Origin: Phytoseiulus persimilis
Lineage: Eukaryota; Arthropoda; Arachnida; Mesostigmata; Phytoseiidae
Assembly (NCBI GenBank): GCA_037576195.1
Contig: CM075103.1
Span: forward strand, 24,366,001-24,430,000
DNA: 64,000 nucleotides
Direction of reading: 5' to 3'
The notes below the pieces were generated by a model. That model saw only the letters and a program-made list of their open reading frames with translations, searched no databases and was not told the origin of the DNA. Positions 24,160-35,204 of the stretch are shown piece after piece (position 1 is the stretch's first letter; the number at the start of each line of letters is the position of its first letter). A program made the translations under genes and the position numbers.

Positions 24160-24720
24160 TTTTGTTTCGCTTCTGATCATTTAACGGAATGGTGTCCCAG
24201 AGATCTTTAAAGTTGTCGAATTGCTTCCCCAGGGTGGATAGAATCCTTCCAATTAGAATTCGTTCAGAGAGCGTGTTCTCTTAGTGCTTTATCAATTCAT
24301 GATTGAGATCTGTGAATAGCTTCTGAAGTCTTGCCACGTGCATACCGATGTCCTCTGACTCTTTCTTCTCCGCTTGGAAAAACGTTTCGATGAGCACGTT
24401 CAATCTTTGCGCATTACTTCGTTCGAACCTTGCGCACAGTTTGTTCCAAACTTCACGAGCAGAAGAACAGGTCAACACCAGCTCACCAATAAACTTGCTC
24501 AGCGCGGCTCCTATTAGGCTTGCCGCTCGAGCGTCATCCCTGAACCACTGTTGTTGAGCCTTCTTTTCAACTTCAGTCGATATTTCCGATATATCTGGAG
24601 CGGCACTATTCTTCGAAATCACACCTTCTAGTCCATATGCGCGGAACTTCATCAACCTGGATTTTGAAGTCGGACGAGGACATTCTTTTCGAACCCTTCC
24701 GTGTGATCTTTCCGTGAAGA
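24160..24720 (-). pseudogene. CopD gag fragment
   Basis: The best frame (24655-24281) encodes a Copia-type Gag core with AREVWNKLCARFERSN, RLNVLIETFFQAEKKE and MHVARLQKLFTDLNHEL. The protein probably begins at an upstream ATG near 24685 in another frame. A stop after ELIKH at 24281 precedes continuing gag-like sequence. The zinc knuckle is not intact. Gag would form the particle shell. Confidence 0.75.
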
Positions 24721-24856
24721 AGTTTTAGGGGCAGAGATACTCGAAACAACGACGCAGAGATAGGATTCCAAGTGGTTATCGTTGTTCATTGGACATTGCT
24801 ATTTATAGGGGTTGGAAGCTATTCCTCCAATCGATAGACCTGCTGAGTCGATTATA

Positions 24857-25104
24857 CAGGGTGGCTTTTTTTAGTCGGGAATTTTCGAGCCCGATCTTGT
24901 TTTGGCCATAACTTCGTCAATTTTTGAGATTTTTTCAGAAATCAAAGAGTGATCGATAGAGGATACCTTTTTTCGAGGTTTTCCTAAAAGTTATCGTGAA
25001 AACGTCAATATTTATCTGATCGGACTCGTGGTCATTCGCCGGAAAACCGAGCGAAGTTATCTCATTTCCCCGAAAAATGGCAAGCGATCGTATCAACCCC
25101 TTTT
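24857..25104. other. AT-rich unassigned sequence
   Basis: No coding frame is seen. It begins with ACAGGGTGGC near 24856 and lies directly before LINE-2, so it may be the 5' untranslated region of LINE-2 or another repeat. Confidence 0.3.
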
Positions 25105-25194
25105 TTGGAGCTTTTTCCGTCGGCCGATCTCGGTTTTCTCGCATGCTCTCTCGTAACTCGCATGATGCGGGCTTTGGAGTCTGATCCAAAGATC

Positions 25195-26413
25195 CACTGC
25201 ATCCCATGCGCGCTTACGACAAACTGTAAGCGATGTGGCAGCCGTGGAAGCGTTGTGAAAGACCTCAACGCCCAGAAGCAAGCCAACGAGGAGCTCTCAG
25301 CGGAATTGCGAGCAGCAAAAGACAAGATCATTGCCATGCAAGATCAACTTATCGAGCTGAATAGCTCGCTTAATGAAACGAACAAGAGATACAGAGAGTA
25401 TCTAGAAAGAGACAGAACGACAGGGACACGAATGTGCTCTGAACGGATGGAGACTGAAGGCTCCGTCGATGAACCAGAAGATGCAAATCTGGTATTTATA
25501 GCAGGCGATGGGCCGCTATCAGATGTCATGGATACGCCCCATGGCTTGACAGCAATCTATGAAGAAAGGCGTAACGATTAAACAGGGCAATTCGCCCAAG
25601 ACAATAGATGAACACCTTGAGAAAACCAAGGAATTTCTGGGCAAAAGACCAGAAACAGAGGTAAAATACATCCTCTGGTTTGTAGGCCTAGGCGACCTTT
25701 TGAGCGCCAAATCTAGGCCTACTGAAATAGATGAAAAGATCAACACACTTCAGAGCGCGCTGAACGAAGTGGCAGCGCAGCCCGGGGTTGACCCTGTCAC
25801 CTGGGCAACTCTGGTCACCCCACCGGTCGACTCACTCAGGCAAGTTGCCGAGGAGATTAACGACAAGATCTGTGAGTGGGTGAAAGAGACCATCAAAGAG
25901 TGTGGCGGATGCAAGATCCCCATTTCGAACCTTTGGCACATAGTGGTCAACCAATGGACTCAGTGCGGCGCGGCACAGGCTAGTCTCAAAAGGCAGCCAA
26001 TCCTTACACATGTGGGTAAGGAGAAAGTAGCAGAGTCCATCGTGGAATGGTTCAGCGAAACGGCGAAAGCCTCAGACGAGGAGGTAGCCAAGATAAGGGC
26101 GGAGTTCAAAAGACTGACTCTAGCCCAGAGAAAAGAGACGGGGACCGAGAGACTGGCCCGTGATACGAACCTGGGGCCGAGTGTCCCCCAGCAACAAGCG
26201 GGGAGCTCAGGCAACCCGCATAAGTGGTACAGAGGGGCAGCTACCCCACAACAGAACAGCGATAGAAGTGCCCAAAGAAGTACACACAGGGGCAGAGGTG
26301 CAAGATTGAGCGGAAACGTTCCATACTCAACGTTCTCTGCCCCGTATCCGACCAGGGGTAGGGGGAACCCATACCAAAAACCTGGCCGGGGAAAAAATCC
26401 GTGGGAGAAATAG
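25195..26413 (+). pseudogene. LINE-2 ORF1: Cys motif, coiled coil, SGNH-like domain
   Basis: The N-terminus has a cysteine pattern (CIPC...CKRC) and then a coiled coil of about 70 residues (KDLNAQKQANEELSAELRAA and onward). After a frameshift near 25560-25580, the second half (25559-26413) has ILWFVGLGDLL, resembling esterase block III, and THVGKEKVAESIVEWFSE, resembling the last SGNH block. The tail is a basic Gly/Arg/Pro-rich stretch ending at 26413. The catalytic residues of an esterase are not clearly conserved. Confidence 0.6.
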
Positions 26414-26469
26414 GATTAGGTGTCCTGCCCAAAGAAGCGAGAGACTGCTTCAGAGGTTGAAAAAGAAGG

Positions 26470-28223
26470 GTGAGAGGCAGAGGCATGAAAAATAAAAATG
26501 CGTTTGTTAATCTAGACGCCCTAAACATATGTGTTTTCAATCTAGCTGGGGGCAGGACAAAAGAGAAATGGAAGAAACTGACGATGAATGCTTTTGGAGC
26601 CATGAGAGGAGGCATAATCATGTTAAGCGAAACAAAACTCATGAATGACGAGAATACCACCAAAAATAAAAGGCTACAGATTCGTAGGCTCAAACAGGGA
26701 TGGACGGTCTGGGAAACACGCCAGCGGTGGAACCGGCATCCTGATCCCCGACAGCCTCAAAGAGGAGGAATGGGTGGAAAGAGAGAAGGACTTTGTGGCA
26801 GTGGGCATAACACTGCAAAAACAAGACTTGATAATCATCAGTGTGTACGTAGCACACGAAAGCGTCCGCAATAATGTTGAGACATACAAGAAACTAGAAG
26901 AAGTTCTCGAGAGAAGGAGAAAGAACAACTCCTTGATACTAGTAGGAGGCGACATGAACGCACACCTAGCACAATTTGCAGAAGTGCAGAATGTTCGTGG
27001 GGATCTGCTCGTGGATTTTTCACGGAAGAATCGACTTGAGATCCTCAACCTCGACGAGATATGCAAGGGAAGGCTAACCAGAGGGGGAGCAGTACTGGAC
27101 TATGTGCTGTGCAACGACAAGCTCAGAAAACAGGTGAAGAGCATGGAAATAGATCAGGAGGGCGACAGAAGCAGAGAACTGTCTGACCACAACATGATAA
27201 ACCTTGAGATTTTAGTCCTGGGAGGCAAGACCCCGGAGAATAAAGGGAAAAGTGTGGTAGCCAAACTTGACAGGAGAATGATAGGAGAGCTCAGACGGGA
27301 GCTGAATGTGCTCCAAGCCGAAGGCAAAACAGTGGAGTATAAGAAATTGATAGAAGTAATAAAAAAGCATGCCAGAACTGCGACAGTAGAGGTAAAAATT
27401 AACCGAAAGTACCCCAAGTGGTCGAAGAATATCCGAGCCCTGGACAAAGCCCGCAAAGAGATCGGAAGACGACTCAGAGAGGCGAGTAGGAAAAAAGATG
27501 GGGTAAAAGATGAGGAGATCAGCAGAGAATACCAAAAAGCAGTCAGGGATGTTAGCAAACAAATAGCATATGAAATTGCCGAAAAGATAAGAGAATGTAC
27601 GACTATATAATCAGATGCCCAAGAAGCCAGAGGGCCAAAAGGTTCTGGGCGTACGTCGACAAGACACCCGAGAGGCCCAAAAGCGCAATGGTGATCAGAG
27701 ACGAGAGAGGAGTGCCGATAGCAGACGACATGATCAGAAAACATCTTACCGAAACGCTGAAAGAGCTTCTGGGCGGCGGGGAAGTCGACGACAAGGAAAA
27801 ATCAAACATCGTGAGTAGAGTCACAGAACCTATCACGGAGTTCGAAATTAACGCTACGGACGTAAACATTGCATTACAGAACGTAGCCAATGAGACAGCC
27901 GCAGGCCCGGATATGATAGCAGGAGAAACTATCAGAAGTCTAGGAAAGAAGGACACAGGGTCCTCGCGGAAATTTTCACAAGAATGCTCGTGGGGAAAGA
28001 AGAGATCCCCAGGAGCTGGTGCGAAGGCCGAGTGGTAACCCTTGAGGAAAGAGACTCAGTAAGGGGGGACCTAACCACATACAGGCCAATAACAATCACA
28101 GATCTTCTATACCGTATTTTCGCCCGAGTCATCAACAAGAAAATACATGACTGGATAGAAGAGCACGGAATCCTGGGTGAGATGCACAATGGATATAGAC
28201 GAGGAAGGAGGGCAGAGGGCTGA
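26470..28223 (+). pseudogene. LINE-2 ORF2: endonuclease and partial reverse transcriptase
   Basis: Endonuclease blocks are CVFNLAGGRTKEKW, IIMLSETKL, ILVGGDMNAHLAQF and LSDHNMI. The reverse transcriptase starts near 27595 with NETAAGPDMIAGE and continues to YRPITITDLLYRIFARVINK and GEMHNGYRRGRR, where it ends at 28223. Frameshifts lie near 26660, 27600 and 27980. The catalytic Asp blocks of RT are missing from this segment. Confidence 0.82.
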
Positions 28224-28254
28224 AAGCCACATTTCTCGACTGCTCGAAAGGCGC

Positions 28255-28405
28255 ATCCTTGTCTTAGGCCCTGCTTCAGTCTCACTTTGTTCGATGCTTG
28301 TTCCCCTACCTTGAGGACAGCCTGGTTATCACTGTTGAGTAGCTTGAGTAAGGCTATGAGGCTTCTGGGGATCCCGCATTCGCTTAGGATGTGCCAGAGC
28401 GACTG
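28255..28405 (-). pseudogene. Inverted LINE RT fragment
   Basis: On the minus strand a 50-residue piece reads LWHILSECGIPRSLIALLKL, then a turn, then VRLKQGLRQG. This is the LINE RT segment between the first catalytic Asp and the GxRQG block. It lies directly after the truncated plus-strand RT, so the copy was rearranged by inversion. The order does not fit simple twin priming, which would invert the 5' part. Confidence 0.7.
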
Positions 28406-28435
28406 TAGGAGCGTTGCAGGACTGAAGAAGAAGAA

Positions 28436-29047
28436 AGTAAGTCTGAGAGCGGTACACGACATGTTCGCTCACATCAACGTCAGACCCTCAGGAAAATGCT
28501 GAACCGCGAAGGATCCGAGATAATCAATGACTTCGTGAAATGTGACGTATGTCCCCCAAGGCAAGATGCATCGTTCGAGCAACAGGCCGAAACCCGGGAA
28601 AGTGGTAACTCCAAGACCAGGGTACATACACGCGGACACCTGCGCTATGCGTAAGAGATCTCTTGGAGGAGCGAATCTGTTTTTCACGCTGAATGACGAC
28701 ATGACTCGGTTTCGAAAAGTGTACTTCTTGAAATCAAAGGATCAAGTGCCTGACCACATCGCGGAGTTGTTCAAATGGTTCCAGAATCAAAGCGGTTTCA
28801 CTGTGTATCATCTCCACTCTGATGAAGGAACTGAGTTCAAGAACCAGAGAGTGAAGGAGATCATGAGTGCCATCGGAGCTGATGTAAGTTACTCCTCTCC
28901 TTTTACCCCGCAACTTGATGGTATAAGTGAGCGCTTGAATAGGTCGTTGCTTGACCTGGCAAGGACCATGCTCATCGACAGTGGCCTTCCAAAGTACCTT
29001 TGCGCGGAAGCCGTGAGCTCCTCCGCTCACACGACGAATAGCGTAAA
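28436..29047 (+). pseudogene. CopB integrase core
   Basis: The zinc region (VHDMFAHIN ... VKCDVC) is spread over two frames by frameshifts near 28490-28545. The catalytic core is then open: IHADTCAMR (first Asp), HLHSDEGTEFKNQ (second Asp) and DGISERLNRSLLDLAR (Glu), so the DDE triad is intact. Coding sequence is interrupted at 29047 by the fold-back element and resumes at 30092 with TPYEMIMRRKPY. Integrase joins element cDNA to the chromosome. Confidence 0.85.
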
Positions 29048-30091
29048 GGGTCTCGGCCATTAGTGGCCCCGCGGATTTTGCACTACTCCAGACAAAACTT
29101 GGTCAACTTAAAAGGCTCATATCTCGGCTCCCAGATGGGTTACCGATCGCGCCGATCGAGTTATTTTTGGAAAGGTGAAGAAGAGAGCTATCGGATAGCA
29201 TACATGCCGTTTGGATCGAAGAGGGACGAATACCTTTAAAATCGATGAATTCGAGACCGATGCGAAAATAGAGAGCGTCGAGTGCGCACTCTGGAGTTGA
29301 GCTGAATCGAAAGGTCACTGAGAGTCGGAGGTTTTGCAAAAAAAAATCTAAAAAAGAAAGAGGCGCTTTTTTTTTCGCCGAAAATATTTTTTCTTTCGGT
29401 CGACCCTCCGATTTTTTTGGACCCCCTACCTCCCTGAGCTCTCTAGTGATGAAGTCGGAGCTCAAAACATGCATACATGTCAGGCTCGAGCACCTGCGCA
29501 TAGCTCATCGCCCGGGAGCAACGGCTGGAAGCAAATGCATCCATCGGCGCAGGGAGTTCGACATTGTTTCTGAGAATCTTGCCATCACTTCTGCGCCCAG
29601 CGGAAGCCTTGACCGATCTCTTCATACCCTCAGAGGGAGAGACAGGCTCAGAAGAGAGTGATGCCGACGAATAAAGATCACTTACTTTGCCGGAACCACT
29701 TTTTTTCCGGGAGGGGGGGGAAGGATAGTCCAAGGTGAAAAATATTTTCGGCGAAAAAAAAAGTGCCTCTTTTTTTTTGGATTTTTTTTTTGCAAAACCT
29801 TCGACTCTCAGTGACCTTTCGATTCAGCTCAACTCCAGAGTGCGCACTCGACGCTATTTATTTTCGCGTCGGTCTCGAATTCATCGATTTTAAAGGTATT
29901 CGTCCATCTTCGATCCAAACGGCATGTATGCTATCCGATAGCTCTCTTCTTCAGCTTTCCAAAACTAACTCGATCGGCGCTGTAACCCATCTGGGAGCCG
30001 CGATATGAGCCTTTTAAGTTGACCAAGTTTTGTCTGGAGTAGTGCAAAATCCGCGGGGCCGATGGCCAAGCCTTAATGGCCGAGACCCTTT
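29048..30091. mobile_element. Fold-back element with about 340-bp inverted repeats
   Basis: The arms 29048-29400 and about 29735-30091 are inverted copies beginning AAAGGGTCTCGGCCATTA and containing CCGCGGATTTTGCACTACTC. The centre (29405-29735) is unique and has no gene. The element sits inside the CopB integrase frame; removing it with a 2-base duplication (GT) would restore the frame, so the target duplication is 2 bp or absent. Its right half was copied again by the CopB tandem duplication (31744-32381). Confidence 0.75.
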
Positions 30092-33000
30092 GTCGAATCA
30101 ACCGGGAAGACGCCATACGAGATGATCATGAGGAGAAAACCATACATCAGTCTCATCAGAGCATTCGGGATCGACGAAGATGAACTCAGCTATCGTGTGT
30201 GGTATCCCGAGACCAGACAGATCGTCAGGACAAAAGACGTGAAAATGAGCACCCCCAGGTCACTGGATGGAGGAGTCGCCTCGGAGAATGCCGCCGAAGC
30301 AGAAGCGCCTGAAGGCGATGGCGAAGAGCAGATCGAACAAGCCAATCCGTCAACGGATACCAGAGAGAACACATCAGCAAGAGGGGAAGCAGCATCCGCG
30401 GGCCGCGTGCCGGAAAGAGAATCCTCGAATGAAGGACATGGCGCTGCAGGAGCGGCTGCCCCAAGTGAAAAACGCAACGAACGGCGCGGGAGATACGAGC
30501 TACGAGATCGATCCAAGTTGCGTCCTCCGGAGAGGTACCGGGCCGGCACCGCACACGTTGCGATGTGTGTCAGCGAAACAGTAAGCACCGGTGTAAATAA
30601 TTTGGTTGACGAACCAACATGTATAGAAGATGTCCATAAGTCCGATTACAGCCAACAGTGGCTTAGTGCAATGGCGGAGAAGATCGCGTCACTCGATTTC
30701 CACAAGGTTTGGGAGCTCACCGAACTTCCAAAAGGCAGACGCACGGCTGGGAATCGATGGATCTTCAAAGCAAAGAAAGACGCCCTAGGTAACATCGAGA
30801 GGTTCCCTGCAAGATGGGTCATTCAAGGATTCAGCCAACGTCCAGGTACAGATTTCACAGAGCTCTACTCGCCTGTAGCTTGGTTCGATACCATCAAAAC
30901 GATTCTATCAATAGCTGCCAGGGAGAAACTGAAGCTATACCAATTCGACGTTAAGACAGCATTTCTTCACTCGGGACTATCGGAGGAAATCAACACGAAC
31001 CAACCTAAAGGGTTCGAAGATGGAACAAATCGAGTCTGCAAACTCTTGAAGGCAGTCTACGGCCTTCGTCAGGCATCAAGGGCTTGGAACCTGAAGATCA
31101 ACCAGGTTCTGACAGGACTTGGACTCACACAGAGCCAAGCTGATCCTTGCGTGTACTTCACGAATGACCCAAAACGAATTTTGCTTGCCTTGTACGTTGA
31201 CGATGGATTGACAGCGGGATCAGACCAAAAGGTCGTGCAGGAGTTTCTCGAGAACCTCGGTAAGGAGTTCGAAATCACTTCCGAGAAGTCAGAGTTCTTT
31301 CTCGGTCTACATGTCGAATCATCAGATGACAACTCCGTCATTCGTGTCCACCAATCAAAGTACATCCAAGAACTGCTAGAGAGATTCCAGATGTCAAAAT
31401 GCAAGGAAACAGCAGTCCCAATGGACAACAGCTACAAGTCGAATCCCAGTGACGAAATCGAACCAGAACTGCCGTATCGTACAATTGTTGGCGGTTTGAT
31501 GTACCTCACGATTGCGACGCGCTTTGACCTCGGTTACGTGGTGGGATACCTGTCAAGTTTCCTGGATCGTCCCACTAGACGTCTTTGGGATCACGCGTTA
31601 AGAGTGCTGCGCTACCTCGAAGGTACCAAGACTTTCGGTCTCCGGTACACGGGGAACGGTCCCGAGCTGCTCGAGTGCTTCAGCGATGCAGATTCCGCTG
31701 GCGACGAGCAAACGAGACGGAGCACCACCGGATCACTGATCACTGTCAGGCTCGAGCACCTGCGCATAGCTCATCGCCCGGGAGCAACGGCTGGAAGCAA
31801 ATGCATCCATCGGCGCAGGGAGTCGAATCCCGAGAACAGAAGCCACAAACATTGTTTCTGAGAATCTTGCCATCACTTCTGCGCCCAGCGGAAGCCTTGA
31901 CCGATCTCTTCATACCCTCAGAGGGAGAGACAGGCTCAGAAGAGAGTGATGCCGACGAATAAAGATCACTTACTTTGCCGGAACCACTTTTTTTCCGGGA
32001 GGGGGGGGAAGGATAGTCCAAGGTGAAAAATATTTTCGGCGAAAAAAAAAGTGCCTCTTTTTTTTTGGATTTTTTTTTTGCAAAACCTTCGACTTTCAGT
32101 GACCTTTCGATTCAGCTCAACTCCAGAGTGCGCACTCGACGCTATTTATTTTCGCGTCGGTCTCGAATTCATCGATTTTGAAGGTATTCGTCCATCTTCG
32201 ATCCAAACGGCATGTATGCTATCCGATAGCTCTCTTCTTCAGCTTTCCAAAACTAACTCGATCGGCGCTGTAACCCATCTGGGAGCCGAGATATGAGCCT
32301 TTTAAGTTGACCAAGTTTTGTCTGGAGTAGTGCAAAATCCGCGGGGCCGATGGCCAAGCCTTAATGGCCGAGACCCTTTGTCGAATCAACCGGGAAGACG
32401 CCATACGAGATGATCATGAGGAGAAAACCATACATCAGTCTCATCAGAGCATTCGGCACAGAGTGCAAATTTTATAACCACACCCCGCAGAAGGACAAGT
32501 CGGATACCAGAGGATTCCAAGGCTACATTGTCGGGATCGACGAAGATGAACTCAGCTATCGTGTGTGGTATCCCGAGACCAGACAGATCGTCAGGACAAA
32601 AGACGTGAAAATGAGCACCCCCAGGTCACTGGATGGAGGAGTCGCCTCGGAGAATGCCGCCGAAGCAGAAGCGCCTGGAGGCGATGGCGAAGAGCAGATC
32701 GAACAAGCCAATCCGTCAACGGATACCAGAGAGAACACATCAGCAAGAGGGGAAGCAGCATCCGCGGGCCGCGTGCCGGAAAGAGAATCCTCGAATGAAG
32801 GACATGGCGCTGCAGGAGCGGCTGCCCCAAGTGAAAAACGCAACGAACGGCGCGGGAGATACGAGCTACGAGATCGATCCAAGTTGCGTCCTCCGGAGAG
32901 GTACCGGGCCGGCACCGCACACGTTGCGATGTGTGTCAGCGAAACAGTAAGCACCGGTGTAAATAATTTGGTTGACGAACCAACATGTATAGAAGATGTT

Positions 33001-34106
33001 CATAAGTCCGATTACAGCCAACAGTGGCTTAGTGCAATGGCGGAGAAGATCGCGTCACTCGATTTCCACAAGGTTTGGGAGCTCACCGAACTTCCAAAAG
33101 GCAGACGCACGGTTGGGAATCGATGGATCTTCAAAGCAAAGAAAGACGCCCTAGGTAACATCGAGAGGTTCCCTGCAAGATGGGTCATTCAAGGATTCAG
33201 CCAACGTCCAGGTACAGATTTCACAGAGCTCTACTCGCCTGTAGCTTGGTTCGATACCATCAAAACGATTCTATCAATAGCTGCCAGGGAGAAACTGAAG
33301 CTATACCAATTCGACGTTAAGACAGCATTTCTTCACTCGGGACTATCGGAGGAAATCAACACGAACCAACCTAAAGGGTTCGAAGATGGAACAAATCGAG
33401 TCTGCAAACTCTCGAAGGCAGTCTACGGCCTTCGTCAGGCATCAAGGGCTTGGAACCTGAAGATCAACCAGGTTCTGACAGGACTTGGACTCACACAGAG
33501 CCAAGCTGATCCTTGCGTGTACTTCACGAATGACCCAAAACGAATTTTGGTTGCCTTGTACGTTGACGATGGATTGACAGCGGGATCAGACCAAAAGGTC
33601 GTGCAGGAGTTTCTCGAGAACCTCGGTAAGGAGTTCGAAATCACTTCCGAGAAGTCAGAGTTCTTTCTCGGTCTACATGTCGAATCATCAGATGACAACT
33701 CCGTCATTCGTGTCCACCAATCAAAGTACATCCAAGAACTGCTAGAGATATTCCACATGTCAAAATGCAAGGAAACAGCAGTCCCAATGGACAACAGCTA
33801 CAAGTCGAATCCCAGTGACGAAATCGAACCAGAACTGCCGTATCGTACAATTGTTGGCGGTTTGATGTACCTCACGATTGCGACGCGCTTTGACCTCGGT
33901 TACGTGGTGGGATACCTGTCAAGTTTCCTGGATCGTCCCACTAGACGTCTTTGGGATCACGCGTTGAGAGTGCTGCGCTACCTCGAAGGTACCAAGACTT
34001 TCGGTCTCCGGTACACGGGGAACGGTCCCGAGCTGCTCGAGTGCTTCAGCGATGCAGATTCCGCTGGCGACGAGCAAACGAGACGGAGCACCACCGGATC
34101 ACTGAT
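29478..34106 (+). repeat. Tandem segmental duplication inside CopB
   Basis: Unit A (29478-31743) and unit B (31744-34106) are nearly identical and both start at TGTCAGGCTCGAGC. Unit A lacks 78 bp found in B at about 32457-32535, with CGG microhomology at the deletion, and differs by about 20 bp near 29553. The junction fuses the RT end of unit A (GGATCACTGAT) to the fold-back centre, so unit A is a dead partial copy. Confidence 0.88.
30092..31743 (+). pseudogene. CopB pol, duplicate A (truncated)
   Basis: This holds the integrase C-terminus and reverse transcriptase. The internal 78-bp deletion removes part of the integrase C-terminal fold (between IRAFG and IDEDELSYRVW) but keeps the frame. 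RT blocks WLSAMAEKIASL, YQFDVKTAFLHSGL and YVDDGLTAGSD are intact. The RNase H begins (CFSDADSAGD) and is cut at 31743 by the duplication junction; a short read-through ends at 31861. Confidence 0.85.
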
Positions 34107-34590
34107 TCGGTTCGGAGGCGGAGTCATTACTTGGGCAAGCAACCGCCAAGCGTCCGTGACGCTCTCTTCAATGGAGGCGGAGCTTGTGGCCCTCTCTAAA
34201 ACGCTCAAGACCGCGATTTGGACAGCGCGCTTATTCGCAGAGATCCAGTCGTATCCAGACGTTGGACATCCAGTCGTACCAAAATTGCTCGTTGACAACC
34301 AGTCGACGATCGCTCTTGCTGAGAATTCATCCTTCCACAAGCACTCAAAGCACATCGAGGTGAGACATTTCTACTCTTGAGAGAAACTACAGCGCGGAGA
34401 AATCACAATCCATTATTGCCCGACAGCACAGAACGTTGCTGACATTCTGACGAAGTGCCTGTCTAGAGAAACGTCCCAAAGACTTGGATCACTTGGAGAT
34501 GGAAACCGTCAAGATGATGATCACGTTCGCCATAGTTTGCGTGATGGCCAGAAGCGCGTCGGGGTACTTCACATACTCCGACTGCGATAC
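32410..34590 (+). pseudogene. CopB pol, duplicate B: integrase end, RT, RNase H
   Basis: This is the better copy. It holds the integrase C-terminus (MRRKPYISLIRAFGTECKFY), an acidic linker, RT (YVDD at 33559-33570), and RNase H (CFSDADSAGDEQTRRS, SSMEAELVALS, VDNQSTIALAEN, KHIEVRHFYS). An in-frame TGA at 34378-34380 stops it just before the final conserved block (VADILTKCLS), which continues in the same frame to about 34590. Except for this stop and the upstream insertion it is well preserved. The end overlaps the start of the next gene. Confidence 0.88.
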
Positions 34591-34975
34591 TGATTGCCAG
34601 AAGATGAACTGGCCATGCACGATTTCCCAAACAAACGAGAATAACTTTCCATGCGAGTGCGTGGAGCTCGAAGCGAGCTGCCTCAGATTGGCGTCAAGAG
34701 AAGTTGTATGCCTGATCAAGAACAGGACTGCCGTAGGAGGAGAAGACGTTTGGATTCCATACTTCAACCATGCGCACCCGTCGACGCCTTCGCCCCCGGT
34801 TCCCGATCCTGATCGGACGATTGGATATTGGTTCGAATTTCTGTCGATATACGTTGTAGTTACAAACGTGTTCTCGGTGCTCGCCGGGTTGGTCATCCTC
34901 ACGAGATGGGTCAGACGAATTCGAGCGCGTTCATACGCTCACTTGCCTGATCCGCCTCTTGAACAGGAGGATTGA
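34499..34975 (+). CDS. CopB env-like small Cys-rich membrane protein
   Basis: The frame runs from the first ATG at 34499 (158 codons). A hydrophobic signal peptide covers residues 5-22. A cysteine-rich ectodomain follows with YFTYSDCDTDC, a Pro-Cys pair and further cysteines up to VVCLIKNRT (one N-glycosylation site). Then come a Pro-rich stalk, one transmembrane helix (about 110-133, ending LVILTRWVRRIRARS) and a short cytoplasmic tail with YAHLP. It overlaps the end of pol in another frame. The cysteine spacing matches the genes at 41195 (CopA) and 51182 (CopC). The position after pol is that of an envelope gene; membrane fusion or binding function is not shown. The frame is intact although pol is broken. 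Confidence 0.75.
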   Translation: METVKMMITFAIVCVMARSASGYFTYSDCDTDCQKMNWPCTISQTNENNFPCECVELEASCLRLASREVVCLIKNRTAVGGEDVWIPYFNHAHPSTPSPPVPDPDRTIGYWFEFLSIYVVVTNVFSVLAGLVILTRWVRRIRARSYAHLPDPPLEQED

Positions 34976-35080
34976 CCATACCGACCGACAACCGAAGAGA
35001 TTTGGGATATAACTCTTTCTTGTGAAACTCGCTTTTCCCAAATAATAAAACGCACGTCACCATTTACAAATTCAGAGATT

Positions 35081-35195
35081 TGAACCTTTATTCGTCGATC
35101 AAGCGGAGAAGATCGAAAACTTAGAACAGAGCCTCGGATAAATCTTGTCCAAAAGCAGCGAAACTACTTGGATACTGACGAACTACAGGCAGGCT
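35081..35195 (-). pseudogene. CopB antisense-gene stub with poly(A) signal
   Basis: On the minus strand about 27 codons end in a stop just before AATAAA (35092-35087). The C-terminal residues (LDKIYPRLCSKFS) resemble the end of the CopA antisense gene at 43717 (FEKLYGTIPRCRNFS). The piece is cut at about 35195 by an adjoining LINE 3' end. It may be the remnant of the same antisense cassette, but the match is short. Confidence 0.35.
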
Positions 35196-35204
35196 ATGTG
35201 AACA

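Larger units (their letters stand above)
15405..24856 (-). mobile_element. Ty1/Copia element CopD, split by a Helitron
   Basis: On the minus strand the order is LTR-like promoter (TATAAATAG near 24810), gag (24655-24160), protease and integrase (23930-22972), the Helitron insertion (22971-16977), integrase C-terminus and reverse transcriptase (16976-15410). The RNase H domain and 3' LTR are missing; the frame leaves the Copia pattern near 15410. The element carries several stops and is dead. Confidence 0.88.
25105..28223 (+). mobile_element. Non-LTR retrotransposon LINE-2, 3'-truncated and rearranged
   Basis: The plus-strand order is ORF1 (25195-26413) then ORF2 endonuclease and the first part of RT (26470-28223). 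The RT is cut at its fourth block, and a later piece of RT follows in inverse orientation (28405-28255). At least four frameshifts are present. It is related to LINE-1 at the window start. Confidence 0.82.
28430..35195 (+). mobile_element. Ty1/Copia element CopB, truncated and rearranged
   Basis: The order is integrase core (28436-29047), fold-back insertion (29048-30091), a pol block present twice by tandem duplication (A 29478-31743, B 31744-34106), then the RNase H end, a small Cys-rich membrane protein gene (34499-34975) and a short tail with poly(A) signals on both strands. No LTR is left at either end. The left side adjoins LINE-2; the right side adjoins a LINE 3' end. Confidence 0.85.

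Noticed and set aside
29500-29560. tRNA or tRNA-derived SINE in the fold-back centre (CGAATCCC box, AGCTCATCG)
   Set aside because: A partial B-box-like sequence exists only in the second copy, no A box at proper spacing, and no cloverleaf could be drawn.
30122-31861. Complete Copia pol gene
   Set aside because: It has an internal 78-bp deletion and its end is fold-back sequence joined by the tandem duplication.
34489-34902. Minus-strand 137-codon frame opposite the CopB env-like gene
   Set aside because: A shadow of the plus-strand gene, which has a signal peptide, ordered cysteines and a membrane helix.
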